Shown: piece after piece, positions 34,995-48,900 of the stretch
How the letters are laid out: the number at the start of each line of letters is the position of its first letter
Position numbering within the stretch: position 1 is the stretch's first letter
Assembly: GCA_013433145.1 (NCBI GenBank)
Contig: CM024189.1
Coordinates: 5,944,001-6,008,000 of the forward strand
Direction: 5' to 3'
Origin: Ascaris suum
Lineage: Eukaryota > Nematoda > Chromadorea > Rhabditida > Ascarididae
DNA length: 64,000 bases
Translations under genes and position numbers: made by a program
The notes under the pieces: model-generated
Databases searched by the model: none
What the model saw: the letters and a program-made list of their open reading frames with translations, nothing else
What the model was told of the DNA's origin: nothing

Positions 34995-36957
34995 CTACTG
35001 CACGGATGCCAGTGGCGGTGGAGGACGACGCGGTGGCAATGGAGGTGGCCCAGGCACACATTCAAGTTGCCTGAAAACTCGCTTAGTACGGTATGGCAAG
35101 CGGCAATCATTTCTTTTGAAAACCAACCAATAGGCAAGACCAATGGAAACAGCTTAAATGTCTTCGATAAGACGATTACTTTCGAAGGGTTCCTACCGCG
35201 TAAATGCCAGTGGAGGCTTCCAATATCCCAATTTATACCAACTTAGAAGAACGATTTCTACTAGCTCAATTTCCACTACAGGTCTCGTATCGACAACTGC
35301 CCAACTAGCATTCCATCGCGCAAATAGAAGTATCATTTAATGCAATAACATCTGTCAACATCTCCAAAATCATTTGAATTAATCTAAATGTATTTATTTC
35401 AAACCAAAAAAAAGCTAAACAACAATGCAACAGAACACTGATGAGGGACTGAACGATCTTCGACATGCTTGTTCGTTGAAATGACTAGGTCAAATGATTT
35501 AGTTTGAACAGCATGTCTCCTAAACGTCTGTCGCTATACCGTTATCCTATTACCGGTATGGCTAACGTTGTAAAGAAGATGGATACGGGTCTAGGAATGG
35601 TGACTGGAGATTAGTGATGGCTCTAAACAACCATCTTTGAAAACGTCACTTTTATTGCTGCGTATTATTTTGAGAGCGCATAAATGAGAAAAAACACAGA
35701 ATTCTGTGCAACCACAAATAAAAGAAGCAACATAAGATCAGCGCGGTCAAACATTCGTTGATAAGCTTGTGAGACTAAATACCTTCGCGGTGTTTGCGGA
35801 GTTCGCAGAGTATCATCGTTAAGAGTGAGAGAAGAAGTAGAAAACGTCGACTGGAACGAATTTTCCAAACGGGACAGATCCGCCACTGAACGTGGCGCAG
35901 AACTAGTCGCTTCCATATTGGACATACTATCCAAACTGCGATCCGACGAAGAGGAAACTCGTTTTGGCAAACTGAATTCAGTTAAATTTCATTAATACAA
36001 TTCCAAAACATTTGTAACGCAAATGCATACATTTTTTGAACAATGCTAATAATTTCCCAAAAATTTCAATTCCTTTTCACAAGCAATTCAGCTGGGTCAA
36101 TACCGAATTCACTTACTCATAAATCTTGAGTATATCTGTAAAAGTATTTGCAAGTAAGTTTTACGCTTTCTGAGATCCAATTCAAATTTACGGCATGGCT
36201 TTATTTATTTTTCGGTCATCGTTAGCCACCATTACTCAGTAAAAAAAAATTTGACATGGACGATTCAATTAAACTTTACAAACAGCACCAGTTACTTTTG
36301 CCGCTGCGTGCATTTTTTAAAAACTGACGACGTCAGTAGATAGATCAGACCAGAGCCCTCACATGCAATACTACTACGCTGCCACGCGAAAATGCGTTAA
36401 GCTCCATGCCTCTTTTTCTTCAGTTTCAAAATAACGAAATTTTATGCGCAACCATAAACGTTTCACTATCACTTACCCGTTTTCGAGTGCAGCCTTACTG
36501 TCAGAACGCATCCCGAACGACTTGCGCGGGGTGCTACGACCACTCTTCGTTGTGTACAATCCACCTCCTCTTCGAAACACCCCCGTAATACTCATTACTG
36601 ACGGACTTCTGAAAAAACAACATCCTACAGCTTTTTAAAAACAAATTGATAACTCCTGACAACTCCGATAACATGCTCCTTCAACAAGGAATAAATTCAT
36701 TTCCCGACGAAACAGTTCAGAAAATTCCACATAAAACATTGCCTTTTTGCGTTAACCTGTAGTACAGAACATCCTCTTCCCTCTAAAAAAATACTAAATA
36801 CTAAATGTCTTCCTTTAAAGTGTCTTCCTGACTGCTCTCTGACAGTAATAAAAATGACATCGACAGCAATAGTAATGAGAAGTAAACAAGGAGAAAGAAA
36901 CACCGGATCTCACGTTAGTGTGTCAAATCCACTACGACTTCGGTCCTCCGATACTTT
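34995..36957 (-). other. ced-5: ced-5 exons 35-38: Ser-rich and proline-rich C-terminal tail
   Basis: Exons: 36914-36957, 36477-36608, 35783-35971 and 34995-35070. The tail is basic and Ser/Thr-rich (RKSFGMRSDSK, KRVSSSSDRSLDSMS, RTPQTPR). It ends in a 24-residue exon with VPGPPPLPPRRPPPPL just before the stop, containing overlapping PxxP cores next to Arg. In DOCK180/CED-5 such motifs bind the SH3 domains of CrkII/CED-2. The phases (2, 2, 2) agree across all joins, which supports the last short exon despite its size. Confidence 0.85.
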
Positions 36958-39900
36958 CTGTTGAGAAGGAAGATGAATAGAACAGGATGGTGGCAGACGC
37001 GACGGCTAAAATAATGAACTTCCTTGCAAGTATTACCAACAGAAGCGAAAGTAAAAAAATAACTTTCTTGCATCTGAAGTATGGCGTCTGAAAACAGCGG
37101 ACAGTGATGTGGCTGTCATATCGAAGAAAATCCAGTATATGCTATGTGCTTTCTTTGAAACAGAGATGAAAAAAGAGTGGGGATCTTCTCCTATAAAGGC
37201 ATTTGTTACATGAGAAAACTCGCTTAGCCATAGCACACGACAGAAAAAATCCTCCAAATCTTCGTCCAGTCGACTGCTCGCTCGATTAAGCTTATAGTAG
37301 TGAGGTAGATAAAATTAATTTCTCTGTTGGATGCTCTTTTCTGAAGATGCAACTGTTTGAGTTCTCTTTGCTTTTCGTCAACTTAGAACCCAGTTGCACC
37401 AGTACCTTATGATGATCAACAAAGACCTTCGCAAGACCTCTCATATTAAAGAAGCTTGTAACCTTTTCAAAGTTAACGGAATAAACATGCAAACGTACAA
37501 TCTTTCCAAAGCGAGCCTCAATGTTGTGTTTGTATTCCTTAAATGAGCTAACGAGCGATTCGTGGAAGTTCGCATCAACTTGATGATCCCTCGATGCGTG
37601 CACATATAAGCAAAACTCGAGAATAGGAACCTTCAAAATTCTGATCTTGAATCAAATTGCATCAAAATATCGTTCCACTGAACGATAATATTTTCACTAC
37701 TCCCTTCAATGGCGAAAAAGCAATTCAACAGGACCTTACAGATTGAAAATGCTAGCTGCAACTCAATAAAGCAATATTAGGCCGATAATTTGAAGAGCTT
37801 AAAGGTCTACGAACGCTGCATTTGGAAAAAGAACGCGAAACTGTGCAGATGAAGACGATAAAACAGTTTATCGATATGGAGACCCCGAGGTCCGTAAATG
37901 AGAATAACAGCCCACAAGAACTATAAATGAAAATTTTGTTCTCGGTACTTGCCAGTCTTAACGGATGAAAAGATCAAAAACTTTGTCAGTACCTGTTCTT
38001 TGATGAGTCTTTCGAGCTGTCGTACTAGTTCCCTTTCCTCAAGAGTTAATACTGCATCACATTCATCGGTAAAGAATATCTGAAAACATCGAACAACTCA
38101 TACTTGCATGAAAACTGTTCATGAATACGTTTCATGCAATTAAAATGCCGCGCGCATACTCTAAAATCATACAACTTTGGCTAAATTCTCTTCCTCCACA
38201 ACCGGTGAAACGATCTTTCTCCTACATAAAGGTTTCAGTATGTACTGTACTTTCAGTTGCGGAGCGCTAATGTTTTTTCCAAAGTAGTAGATGTCCGTGA
38301 GCATCAAGCATCTAACTGTAAAAAAGAGCACACCTATCTGGATAAGCAAGGGATATCGCAATTGTCTCATTACTTTAAGACTCTTTAAAGCACTCCGATT
38401 AAATATCCGTCGGAGCAGAAAACGGTAACCACTTCAAATGCCACCAAACTGTCTCTCCTCCCTCCCCTCAACTTTTTGCTCTCGCGATTCTACATTCGGA
38501 TTCGATGATTGATACTTATGCCTATCGTAATAAAACAGCAAAATTACGGCGAGCGATCTGTGGAAAAAGAGAAGTTGCTACTTGCACTAACTAAAGAAGC
38601 ATGCCTCAAAAGTATTCGTTCTGAAAACGGTAAGAGGTATTTTAATCAATTCTTTTTCATAATATAACTGGCAATTCGGATGCTAGGAGTTAATTAGCTG
38701 AGAATATTTTCTTAGCACTCATTTATTTCCAAATACTAACCGACCGGTCGCCTGTACAATTTTGCGAAACTCAGACTAGGTATCAACAAACCAAATAACG
38801 TGAATAGACATACCAATATAAAAATAAAACAATGATACAATGAACAGTGCACGTTTTCATTAAATAATCCTTACATTGTAATTCTTAATGCCACCCTGTA
38901 CGAACGCTTGCACAATACCACGAATTTTACCACCCAATGGAACGACCGACTCGAGTGGCGTTGATAACACCACATTTGCCATCTCCTCCATTTCGCTATT
39001 ATTCTTTCGCATCGTCGACACCGCCTCCATTAGTGGTGAGCATTCGATCTGAATAATATCATAATAACTTACGCATGACGCATTCATCGTAAGTGCGCTG
39101 TTAAGCTGATACGGTGTCTAAGTATCCTTCTGATTAACAGGAATTTGGTTCGATCTTCTCTGAGGCAAGCCAACCACGATATATCATCTTATTTAGGTAT
39201 CGAAAGCACTTGCTAGGATGAGCAATCCCCTCACTTATCTCACTTAGAAAATGTCAAGGACGATTGACTACTCAAGTCACAAGGACTTCGTTAGGAAGTT
39301 ACTAGCTAGAAAACATCTGACCACTAACATGTTCTTTTTATTATTTCAAAAGGCATTCAAAATGGGCCGCACATTTGCAAATGTATGAGTGAACTTTTAA
39401 AACGCTGAAAGAAGGATAAGAAAGGAAGGTGACCTACGGGAATGGAATGTGAGACAACTTGTGACCACTTTAGAATGTTAGGTAGTGGTTCCTTGGTTTC
39501 CACAAACCGACGAGTTACCCAAGATCTCATTATTTCGTTATCCTCGAGTTCGGTCCATTTGGTTCCTTTGCGAAATTCTCCCCTACAGTATTCAAATTTC
39601 TGCACCTGCAAAAATGAACATGAATAATTCAGAGTCTGCGCATAGTCTCACGGATGAATGAAAAAACTTCGGTTGCATATCCGAACAGCTGTGTTACGAA
39701 TAATTACGAGCAAAGTTAAAGATAGTAGCTGCATTCAGCACTCCTGAACGACCTTTCATGAAACGGCTGCCTTGAAATGAGACCACTAGGACGCACTGTT
39801 GATGATATAGCCATCCCCCCCCCCCCTCCTCGACCCCAAAGACTATCACTTGCGATGCATGATGGAGTGCGAATGCAATTTGGGAGGCATTCGATTGCCC

Positions 39901-42900
39901 AAACATGACTAATCTGAACTTCGAAATTTCTGCACTGGTCAAAAATCCTCTATAAAGTGAAAATAAAATAAAAAAATAAACGTACCCTGTTGTTCTTATA
40001 GTACCATCGTACAAGTCGGCTCACGTTCTTCCTCTCAAAGAACAAATCGCTAATCGGTTGGACAGGAAAAATTTGCAAATGCTTTCCACTACTCGTCGAT
40101 AATTCGGAGCAATCATCCATTGAAGTAACCAACTCAGAGCCAGGAAACGTCGAAAGCAGTCGATGTTGGAAACTGGATATCGCCTTAAATGAACACGAAA
40201 GAGAGCTGTTCCAACAAATAAAAGCATATACAAATAACGGAAGCAGAGAACAACGTGTGGTATCGATTTACATAACAACAGATAGACTAATATTCCCAAT
40301 ATGAGAGGTACAATGCAATGAAACACCATCTTATGCAATTTAAAAAACGAACAAACAACGTAAAGCAATAAGAACGAATAATCAATGAAGAAGCCTTGCA
40401 GTGAAAATCTTTACAGCTAGAACTTCAGCAGAAATAATCAACAATAAAATATAACGAAAGAAAAAACGATAAAAACTTTACGAAAACGACTGAATGGCAA
40501 ATGATTCATATGTGATTACAAACAATTACCTCACATTCGTTACCGCGATAAACGAATTGTTGCCCATTGAGATAGCTTGGAAAACCGCTGCCAAAGAATC
40601 CAACAAGATAATAGGTGCATCCAACCCGACCCTGCGTACTAACTTTATGATAAAGCTCTGCCAATCTTCGCTGAAAAATCGGCAAATTTTTGAGCATTGA
40701 TAAAAATGAAGCACCCTTTAAAGCTTTCCGGGGAGAAAAACACTTCTGTTGAATAAAAAACAAACTGAAAAACAGTAGGTAAGTGAAGCTCCAGAAAATT
40801 GAAACAAATAAATGTAACATCAAAGGATATTTTCAACAGCTTTGAAATAATTTTGCCAGTTTGATTCTAAATAATACTGCTTCAGTAATCACAAATTTTG
40901 ACTAATTAATAAACACATTCGGATCTCAATTAAATAATTCAAACTTCTTTCAGAGGTGAAGTTCCAAGAATATATGAAAGCAAACAGATGCAGTTGGCAA
41001 CGACAATTCCAAGAAGACAGCTCGAAGTTAGCAACGCAAATGTATCCTCACCAATAAGGGGGGCAACTTCTCGAACTCATAGTTCTTTTCGTATTCAGGA
41101 ACTAATTCCTTCAAAATCGCTATTGCCTCTTCCCACATGTCCTTCTCATCGAAGAGATCGGCCATCTCTACATATAGCGCTTCTTTCAGCTGTCGCTGTG
41201 TGGCGCAATGTCTATTTAGATGTGCATCAAGAAGCGCAATTGGCAGTTCGCTGTCTGTCCACTGAAAACGTCACTTCGAGATATATAATGATTATTTTAA
41301 TGCTCAGATGAAAATCGCTTAAAACGCAACAACGCATAGATGCAATGATGCTCCGCATAGGTGAACGCATAGGAAGTCTATGTGATAATGATTCACGCAT
41401 ATTCCTTAATGATTATATTGTTGAAACTTTTCGTAAATATTTGAAGCATGTAAATAAGAAGTTATCAGGAAATAATATACTATAAATAGAAAGTAAAAAC
41501 TTTAGAATAAGAACCTTGCACTGAGTGTATACATCATAACGAAACTAATTTTATTTCCGTTTCCCCACATGTTATGCACAATTGGTTTAATAAATGAAAT
41601 TAGCATGCAAATTTTATCTCGGACGAAAACCACATATTCAAATGTAAGGCACACGTACTTCTGTGAAGTGGACCTCTTCGACCGGCGAATAAACCCTAAC
41701 GAAAGCTATGAGCTATTGAATTTTTTCCGGGAAAAGGTAGCATCGCATGAAAACAATTACCTTGAGTGTTTCCGCATGCTTCAGCAATGTGAACGCCGCC
41801 TCGACTTTATTATTGCTAAGCATATGCAAATCGTATAGTTTGTAGACATAATTAATATACAAATCCGGTTGACCGATTTTATCGTAATACCTCTGAAATT
41901 AAATTCAAAACAAAAATATTACGGGAGCTTCAGCAAACATTTCTAATTAACGTAATTCCACATTTTACCTTATAGGAGATTAAAGAAAAAAAAAGAGAAC
42001 AACAAAGTGAGCCTAATGAGCTCACACGCGCATTTTCACAAACGTTGTTCTTGCGATCGACCGAATGGCCTTATAACGGTACTGAAAAATGGGGAGAAAA
42101 GCTAGGAATTTATTAAACGCATAAGAATCAACGAATCTGAGTCTCCAAAACTCAGTTGCTAGAGAAATGCAAAATCAGGCGGATGGCGTAAAACCAGTCA
42201 AATATTATCTCCAGTAGTGTCCATAGTTGCATTGTCCGAAAGATTTTCAGAATTATCAACACATCGATTTTTTCCACAATGCCCTCTTATCAATGATATA
42301 AAAACACGTTTTAAAAAAAACGAATAATGGCCGTAGAAATTGTTCCATATTTTTAGCACATATTACACTGTTTATGAACCATAAAGTTATCTACGTCTGA
42401 AATAAGTGGGAAGTGCACTATGAAGTTGCTCAGAAAGCGTTCTTGAAAACCTACCCGAAAAAACAAAATTGAAAAATTTCAGGCACTTCATAAGGAAATC
42501 TGAAATAGTGTTTTTAATATACAATGCGTTTTACACTGCACACTGCTCACCTGATGCTGAATAAAATTTTACGCAAGTTGCTGCATTTAGAAAAATCATT
42601 CGTCAGCATGAAGTAGACGCCAATATGAGTTCAACGATGAATTTTGTTACAATTTACACTAGTGTGTAGTCTTTTTTTCCACTTCGCGTTATTCGGCTCG
42701 GTTAAGGCGACAGAGCTGCGAAATTTTTATTGATGGCGCGAAAAACTTTACACTCTCATATCGGCCGATGCTATCAGGAGCGCTTGTAGGCGCGCATTTA
42801 TGAAGCATTCAATGCTGCCAACGTTCAGTTTTTATTTCCTCATTGTAGTCTTATGGCAATGTTTTTCAACATTTCTTTCATGGCTACAAATGAATGAGAC

Positions 42901-45900
42901 TTTACAAGTCCCCTCGGACGGACCAGTTGCTTCATGCATCCCCTCATTGTGTTCCGAAATTCTGGCTAACTTCAAGCCATAATCTGGTGACCGTTCATCT
43001 GATGAAAGAGCCATCAAATGAGCAGCCAACAGATGCTGGATTGAATAATATTTGTATCTCGTTCCTCTTATGCAGTTTACTCCATTTTCCACAACTCTAC
43101 ATCCGTAAAGGTAAGCAAAATTTTAATGAGATTACAGCCCTCATCCCTTCGCTCCTATCGCTATCTATCAATTTAGGCAATGCGAAGTTCGTAAACGTTG
43201 TTATGATATTAATTTTTCGTAACGTGAATACTCCCCACATTTTTCATTTTCAGTGATATTTCGCTAAAGTTGATCTCGATTACTCTTACTGCCATAAACC
43301 AGAGCAGGTTTTTGTATAAATATGCCGTAGAATATAGGACATTTATGCTTTTTCAGCGCCTGGCCCAGCTGAACCGTAACCGTTGAGACGTAAAAATGCC
43401 ACTGCAAAATACCAGGGCCGCGTTGAACGTAGTTTCGAGAATATCTGTATTCAAGTTGATCAGCTTCAACCTCATAACCTAAAAGTCTATTTCCGCTCTA
43501 TCTGGCTTGTTTTTTCGCACGCTTATCTTTTTGTAAGACACGATTTTTGAATTAAATGACTTCGTAGGTAAATCACTATTCTTATAGTAGCAGCTGATTC
43601 TTTAATAAGGTACTAAAAACAAGTAAGAACAATTTACGTCGTTAAACTTTAAAATGTAATCAAGGATGCTTTTGCCTGAATGCAGCATATTGCTGTCCGG
43701 AGATGAAATCCACACTGCACCTGATTTGTAGAATTTCTAGATTGCGATTCATTTCGCTGACTTCTTGCCAATCTATTTCAGCCTCGATATTCTTACGCGT
43801 TTCAAATACCTTTTAAACGTTCGTTATAGCTGAACTTTCGTTAAAGAGAATATGCACAAAATACGGCATTCATTTTAAGGTATTTCTTTGATAGAGCAGC
43901 GGCTCACTAAAATTAATTCCCAAATCCCGTTTCTCCAATAAATTTAGTGCAGTCTAATCATAAAACGCATCCTTGTAATATTCTGCAGGCTTTGAAGCGC
44001 TTTCGAGATCAAAACCTCGCTTATGCGGCTCACATCACCAATTATAAATCGTACAATATTTGATCAAACTCATCATCTCAAGTGCATAAATTTTCCAAGA
44101 TTTCAATAAGAATACAAGACGGTTTTAGGAAGCAGGATGTGAAAAGATTCAAAATTATGATGCGGATTCGAAGCATATACGGGTAAATCCCCTCTCCGTT
44201 TTCAAAAAATTCTAAGACAACAATTCCCTAGCCTATTTTCGCACCTCAGTAGTTTTGACCTAACTCGAGGCTTATTAATTTTAGCTAAAATTTACAACTT
44301 GGTACTTGGAAAGTTGCAGGAATGCACGTTTTGGATAACTGTAATGTATTCTGTGATACTTCTGATTCGACTGCAGAGACAACCGAGAAAAAAGAATAAT
44401 TTTTTTGTTATCGGCGAGACTTCTCTCAAACTGAAATTTTATCCAGAAATTTGCAATATCACCTAGTCGCGACTCCCTTCCTGAAAAGTTCACAATGCGT
44501 GGCCAACTCCCTCCTCTCTCTAGAAAGATGGGAAGCGAAAAATGTTGTCCATGTGTGATTCAAATCCTCCAAGCATACAGTCTGCACTGTAAGGTGGAAT
44601 TCCGATAATCCAGCCCTCAATATTACAGACAAAATCCTCCGAAACATGTGCACGCCTACTGAGTCTTGATGCTAGTTCCGCAAGTATTCCCTGAAAGTCT
44701 CAATATGTAAATTCATCGTATCTGCTATTTTCCACAGCCAAAGGCTTACTTACCTATAACAGCGAACGTTGATAACAGGAAAGAGTAAGGAGACAAGGGG
44801 AAGAGAACGGATTTAACCGAACCCTCCATAAAGAATTCATGATACTCAGCCATACTGCTGTACATTTCTATCCTACTAAATATAAGCATATATCGAAAAA
44901 GCGAACCAATAGCTCGACGGTCCGGTCCATTCCATTCTCGATGCAATAGCCACTTGTCCGAACCTCGCGATATTCGAAGAGATGCCGGAGAAGAGTGTCA
45001 ATCATAGCCACAAACGTGCACCCAATGCTTCGAAGATCCGGTTTTGAACGACATCTGCAAACGGGCTTCATCAATACGGATGAGATTCAGCTACATACGC
45101 GCTGACAGTACTAATTATGCCTTTGCGCAAACAACTGATAACATTCCGAACGCAGCAACGCGGACGAACACTCGGTGCATAAAATTTACAGCTTGAGACC
45201 GACGCGAACCAATCGACAAGCAAACTGGCGCTCAGAATATGAAGATCTTGAAGCTTACCTGTCCATCATTATACGATGTAGCTGCTCCTTGAACTGCTGA
45301 CCTCCACGATCCTCGTCGACCAAGCAGTCCAGCTGCACTATCATTTCGTTCGCAAACTAAACTCGGCATCAGCACAGAGAAAACGACGGAACGCGATAAA
45401 CATTCTCAGAAATGATTGTACATTAAGGTACATTCAGCGGCCTAAAGAACTAGTGCAGAAATTTGCCCAAATTTGAGCTAGCTTAGCAATAGATCCGATT
45501 CCGTGGAAGGTTAGCTAAATTGAGCGACTATAAAAGCATTAGTAAGCACCTTTAGTCGATCAACTATAATGAAGTCGATCAACTGTTATGTCTCCTATTA
45601 ATTATTACGATGCATCTGGTGGTCGGGTTACATCGGGTTCCCATAATCCCCTTACTGATTCCACAGTAAATTACTTACCTTACAGCTTGGAATCATACTG
45701 TAACTGAAAACCTTGAAGTCGTGGCCGGAATCAATTTAGCGAACATTACTTTTATTACGGGAAGTCAGAGTAACAAATAAACCTTGGATATGTCATGATG
45801 AGGATTCGAATAGAATTCGCATTCGAGCATGTCGAAAAAAATTGGAATTACAGTCTCACGAACGACGTTATCATCGATTAACGCCACTTGTAAGAACGAT

Positions 45901-48900
45901 CCTACCATCGATGGGATGTATCTGTTTCGATTTGCCACTGAAATAAAATCAAGTAATTGTGTAAGCTAAGAAGATGGATGATAAAAACAAAAACAGCTGA
46001 AAGTGGTTGAACGAAGGAAGGAGAGGGCTGATGTTATATAGTTTTTCTCTAGACAGGAAATTAACTTATCAAACAACAGTCCCACTCGTTGCCTTCCTTT
46101 TCAACTCTTATATTCCAATGAGCATTAAAAAGAGATTGCAAAAACACCAACAATCCTATTGCTATTGCGAAAGATACAAAACGATCTGAAATCTTTTTAT
46201 TGAAACTACTTTAAATGAATAAATGTAGAAAGTAAAAACCACAACCAACCAGAAAGTCGAAACCACATCGAGCGCAGATCGGCAGCCGCTATTCTTCTCA
46301 AATCTGGTTGCGATGAGAGTAGACGTGAACGTCGAATACTAATCGAAGGAGAACCGATTTGCAAACCCTTCTGCGTACTGAACGCTACCGTTGTTAGCAT
46401 ATATTCTCGCCATAACTGCAAGCAATCTCGTGCATCACAGCTACGGACTTCTACATTCATAACCCCATGTGGATTAGGGCATTGCTCATATAGTTTTGCA
46501 CCTTTATGCACCAGCCCTTGCTTGGTTCTAACGCACGGCTTAACACAGTGACCATTATGGTTTTCCTCTAACGCTTTTGAACTCATGACTAACGTCATTT
46601 GACATATTTTATGGACGGGTGTGGTTCTCATTGGGTCGTTGTTCACACTTGCTAGCCGATTCACTATCACAGTTTGCGATCAATTTCACTTTCCTGCTGA
46701 TTCCCTATACTTAAGGATACCTTCAGAGCATCTCCATTCATGATTCAAAAAACCTTCTAACAATAGCAGTAGTAATGAGTTCTATCAACAGTTGATCGAA
46801 ATCCACTCGATTCCAGATCTAATGCAATAGCGATAGCCCGAGAGCATCGCGCTTTACCGCCATGATCTCTAGTAAAGTAATCCTATTGTTCACCTCTTAA
46901 TGTTCTATCAAAAACGGCGAAAAAACAAAACAAAACAAAGAAAGCTCACATCGCTGTCGAATGAATCGGCATCAAAATATTCGATCATTGTCGACATAAC
47001 GAATTTCAGCGTTTTAAGAACCATCCTATAACACAAAACAAATTCATAAAACGTAAGCGCGAAAAATTAAAGGTGGGTGATCCGAAGACACGGCGATAAA
47101 AACGCGATTCTAATACTTTAAAGTTGTGCTAGAAACCCTCTTTTATGCACCATTATAAACTTGAGCCTGTTGAACGTTGTTATTTAAATTCATTAAATGT
47201 CGACATTTCTTAGTGATTCAACAGGCAGTCCACAGATATTACGAGATATAATCTGAACTATACAGTGCCCGATTATAACCACTTCAGAGGCAACCAATCA
47301 GCCTCTAAAGGATGAATCGTCGAGCCGAAAGATATATTTGTTGGAAATTTTGCGATTACATTTTTTTTGCAGCTGGTCGGATGGGAAAAAAGGAATCGTT
47401 CGTAGACTGTGGATATTTGATCACCGCGTTTGTTTTTGCATTTATCGTTAAATTATGAAAATGTTCGATTCAATTGGTGCAATCTTAAGAACGCATATTG
47501 CGCCAGCTTCTCTGCAAGCTTTTATACTCATTGACGTAAAAAGTTGGAAAGAAAAAAGGATGGAAAAAATTTTCATGAACGAATTCATACTCTCGAAACA
47601 TCATATACTATAAAGTCCTCTCCATTAACTTCCTTACAAAGGATGTTTTCATTTCTCTAATAACACTTCATAATCATGGAATTTATGGGTCAAATTGAAT
47701 CCTATATATTCTAAATGAATAAAACTAACAGAGCAAATAGCTCTCGAAAAAAAAAAAAGGCCGTTCCCTAAAACGCTTTGAACAATCCAGCGAAGCAAAA
47801 AAACAACAATCAACCAGCAGAAACACGATACAGTGTAGTGACAAAATCTAAAAATAGACCGGTGGAAAATGGCCAGTGTTTGCAACTAAATAGCATCGAA
47901 CCACGAAAACTAACAACTGCCATTCGCAAATCTTGACTGTACAATAAAAAATCCTCCACAATTCTTTATTTTTGGGCTCCTAAACTTGACAGCTGACCAA
48001 ATGAGTAGTAAAACCTACAATAGAGAACAGCATGCAAAAGCTCACTTATTTTGCAGGCAAATCATATGAAACCATGAGGAATCAAACGACGATTTATTGA
48101 TGAGATCACGAAATAAGTGAACCATCTCCATTAGAAGATCTTGCTTATCGATGAGTGTCCTATGAACGTCAACATATGCTTTGTACATTTGCGCCGACAT
48201 CTTGCTCAATAATGCGATTGTAAGTGCACAAAATGCCGACTGAAATTTAAAACCACATTTAATCATCGCAAAACATTACTTTAAATAATATGTATGTCCT
48301 ATTTCATCCTACAAAAAATCTAATGTAGCAAGCCAAACTGTCCAAGTGGGCGGTCATCCAATGACCATGCGATGACCAGGTCAATAAAAACAACAGAGAA
48401 ATAAAGGCAACTAATAAAGAGAATAGCACATCAACTCACGTCATGCATTTAAAGAAACCAATGCAAACGACTAATCACGCAAACGCTGATTTCCCATGAG
48501 TGTCTTTAAATGAACTGATCTTCTGTATTAAACAGAATAGATAAACTATGAGGTATTCAGTGCCCCAGTGAGCAAAAAATAAGATAAGGCAACGTTATAG
48601 TACCATAATGCGCGATTATTACAATATACGAAACAACTTCCTATACGATGAAATGCGAAAATCCACATAAAAGCTGATCCACAGTTGAATTCCACTGCAA
48701 ACAGCATATTTTATCTCGTTGCAGGAGTGTTCAAAAATTTTCTACGGTAATGTTTCAACCGAAATTTCAGCAAAATTTAGGTCATTTCAACAAAATTAAT
48801 AACGGATACCTGATTTTATATGATTATTACCGTTGTGCTACTGCGATCAATGAGAAGTAAACGCAAACAGTAATGACAGTGTGAGATTAAGTAATCGTAC

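Larger units (their letters stand above)
37499..45356 (-). other. ced-5: ced-5 exons 25-34: DHR-2 catalytic domain
   Basis: Exons: 45259-45356, 44907-45054, 41761-41892, 41052-41261, 40530-40670, 39986-40183, 39438-39605, 38875-39048, 37993-38079 and 37499-37630. This domain exchanges GDP for GTP on Rac. Strong matches are DLYINYVYKLYDLH, DMWEEAIAILKEL, LVGFFGSGFPSYLNGQQFVY (the hallmark lobe-B stretch), SRLVRWYYKNNRVQKFEY, ECSPLMEAVSTM and GIVQAFVQGGIKNY then IFFTDE. The last contains the position of the DOCK nucleotide-sensor Val (family VDPAVMGG), with Val kept although its neighbours differ. The domain ends with the helix NFHESLVSSFKEY. Confidence 0.9.

Noticed and set aside
44746..44946. 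Apparent frameshift in ced-5 after RTVELLVRFF, with an open frame continuing out of phase
   Set aside because: A GTTCGC donor at 44906 ends the exon in phase 0 and joins RYYDKIG at 41892, which matches DOCK180 exactly in spacing. No frameshift is needed.
46416..46670. N-terminal 85 codons of a 154-codon - frame
   Set aside because: Only the part from 46415 downward is DOCK-like. The upstream part is intron read-through before a TTGCAG acceptor.
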